A DNA stretch of 6,808 nt from Candidatus Pullichristensenella stercoripullorum. Its GTDB lineage: Bacteria > Bacillota > Clostridia > Christensenellales > Aristaeellaceae. The DNA lies in NCBI GenBank assembly GCA_018712885.1, contig DVGE01000111.1, forward strand, positions 1-6,808, written 5' to 3'. This document shows positions 5,837-6,808 of the stretch, one piece after another. Position 1 is the stretch's first letter. Every line of letters starts with the position of its first letter. The notes under the pieces are model-generated. The model made no database searches. It was not told the DNA's origin and saw only the letters and a program-made list of their open reading frames with translations. A program made the position numbers and the translations under genes.

Positions 5837-6444
5837 TGAAGCCTCTGGAAGAACTGTCCTACGCGGAATTGATGGCGCTGTTCCCCATCGTGCTCGTGCC
5901 GCATCGGGATGAATGGCGGGAGCAGTATGCGCGGGAGAAGGCGAGGCTGCTGGCACGGTTGCCGGGCGGCGACATTTTCCGGCTCTCGCACGTAGGCAGC
6001 ACGGCCATCGACGACATCTGGGCGAAGCCGACCGTGGACATGGTGCTCGAAGCGGCCGACGAGGAGGCGTTTAAGCGCCTCGACGCTGTTATCCCCACAT
6101 GCGGCTACATCCGCATGCGCAGCGGGGCGGGGCGCGTCTCTTTCAACCGCGGCTATACGCCCAAGGGGTTTGCGCAGGAAGTGTTCCATTTGCATCTCAG
6201 GCTGCCGGGCGACGCCGACGAGGTGTTCTTCCGCGATCATCTCAACCTTCGCCCCGACCTGGCCGCCGAGTATGAACGGCTCAAACTCTCGCTGTGGAAG
6301 CCTTACGAACACGACCGCGACGGCTATACCGCCGTCAAGGGCGATTTCGTGCGGCGCGTGACGGTGGAGGCGAAACGATATTTTACAGCCCAAAAGCATG
6401 ACCGGCGCAGTTTCATCGCTGCGCCGGTCATCGTTTTACGATGA
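5836..6444 (+). CDS. GrpB family (UPF0157) protein, nucleotidyltransferase-like fold
   Basis: A 202-residue protein with the GrpB signature HVGSTAIDDIWAKPTVDM (52-69), related to the nucleotidyltransferase superfamily GS...D motif. It also has FHLHLRL and FRDHLNLRPDLAAEYERLK further on. The N-terminal segment ELMALFPIVL...H..EW is normal for Firmicute members. No reaction is firmly established for the family. The start overlaps the CDF stop by one base (TGATG) and has no good ribosome-binding site, so it depends on translational coupling. The similarity appears to end near VTVEAKRYF (residue 183). The last 18 or so residues are encoded by a terminator hairpin and look like a read-through tail, possibly from loss of an earlier stop. 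Confidence 0.9.
   Translation: MKPLEELSYAELMALFPIVLVPHRDEWREQYAREKARLLARLPGGDIFRLSHVGSTAIDDIWAKPTVDMVLEAADEEAFKRLDAVIPTCGYIRMRSGAGRVSFNRGYTPKGFAQEVFHLHLRLPGDADEVFFRDHLNLRPDLAAEYERLKLSLWKPYEHDRDGYTAVKGDFVRRVTVEAKRYFTAQKHDRRSFIAAPVIVLR
6392..6437. terminator. Bidirectional terminator inside the end of grpB
   Basis: A perfect 13-bp inverted repeat (6398-6410 and 6419-6431, ATGACCGGCGCAG/CTGCGCCGGTCAT) surrounds an 8-base loop. It has AAAA at 6392-6395 on the left and TTTT at 6434-6437 on the right. It can end both the plus-strand operon and the converging minus-strand permease transcript. It lies before the grpB stop at 6442-6444, so it is translated. Confidence 0.85.
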
Positions 6445-6519
6445 TTTGCGCCGCAACTCTTCTGCTGCATCCTTTCACGCGGGAGTCAATCTTCAAGCCA
6501 CTCTGGCCAAGCGGTCTTG

Positions 6520-6808
6520 CTATTTATCAACTTTGCGCAGCAGTATGCCGCATGCACAAATAGCCAATATAAGAATTACGATAAGCGGCAACAAGTTTTC
6601 AAGCTGAAATGCGCTCTCTGCCATTGCTTTATATCCCCATGAGGCTGGGAAAAATTTTCCTGCCATTTCAAATGTTTCCGGAAGCATATTGATTGGAAAC
6701 ATAATTCCTGAAAGCATGATAGAGGGCAGAAAAATGATGATGGAAACCATCGAAGTTTTTGCTTGGTCTTTTACTGCCAAGCCAATAATACTGGCAACGC
6801 CAAGGGAT
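6520..6808 (-). CDS. ABC-2 type transporter permease, C-terminal part (5' end outside window)
   Basis: The minus-strand frame enters from the right edge and ends at TAG (6520-6522); about 96 residues are visible. It has a hydrophobic segment with FLPSIMLSGIMFPINMLPE, the pattern of the last membrane half of ABC-2 permeases. A loop (FFPASWGYKAM) follows, then a final helix LLPLIVILILAICACGILL and a short basic end. Such proteins form the membrane channel of ATP-driven drug or polysaccharide exporters; the ATPase gene would be outside. An ATG at 6778-6780 is internal, not the start, because homologous-looking sequence (SLGVASIIG) precedes it. Base composition is about 40% G+C with A/T-ending codons, unlike all the other genes here, which suggests a different origin. 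Confidence 0.75.
   Translation of the reverse strand, partial: SLGVASIIGLAVKDQAKTSMVSIIIFLPSIMLSGIMFPINMLPETFEMAGKFFPASWGYKAMAESAFQLENLLPLIVILILAICACGILLRKVDK

Noticed and set aside
6445..6519. Possible tRNA or attachment site at the composition change
   Set aside because: No cloverleaf, T-arm sequence or inverted end repeats could be drawn on either strand.

Overview
The window is GC-rich across its first 6.4 kb (hand counts of two sample lines gave 45/60 and 38/60 G+C). Genes are tightly packed, Shine-Dalgarno sites are strong (GGAGG type), promoters look like sigma-A sites, and the protein families are typical of Firmicutes. The best guess is a high-GC Clostridia-like gut or anaerobic bacterium; the species cannot be named from this window.

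Left part (1-1673, minus strand): a TetR/AcrR-type repressor gene lies just upstream of, and reads in the same direction as, an ABC-exporter half-transporter. Only the membrane domain of the exporter is inside the window. The 83-bp gap between them carries an extended -10 promoter and short palindromes, so the exporter may have its own TetR-controlled promoter. Divergent from tetR is an extended short-chain dehydrogenase/epimerase gene (1862-2923, plus). The tetR and SDR promoters overlap at the same -10 bases, so RNA polymerase should use one or the other. The SDR gene ends in a clear rho-independent terminator.

Middle part (3012-6444, plus): a near-consensus promoter (TTGACA-17-GATAAT) starts a five-gene operon. 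The order is an RluA-family pseudouridine synthase (GTG start), a small four-helix membrane protein of the phage-holin-4/YvlD type, a corrinoid adenosyltransferase (CobO), a cation diffusion facilitator with an extra C-terminal domain, and a GrpB/UPF0157 protein. Gene joints are 13 nt or less, or overlap by 1-4 nt. The functions are not one obvious pathway; the only plausible link is CobO beside a metal-efflux carrier. A perfect 13-bp inverted repeat flanked by A and T runs lies inside the last codons of grpB and looks like a bidirectional terminator.

Right edge (6445-6808): G+C falls to about 40%. The only gene is the C-terminal part of an ABC-2 type permease on the minus strand, converging on the operon. 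It may belong to an acquired segment or to a lower-GC transporter locus.

I found no CRISPR array, RNA gene, insertion sequence or clearly new system. The items worth a second look are regulatory architecture (shared -10, possible leaderless leader ORF), a terminator inside a coding end, unusual residues in CobO, and the composition break.
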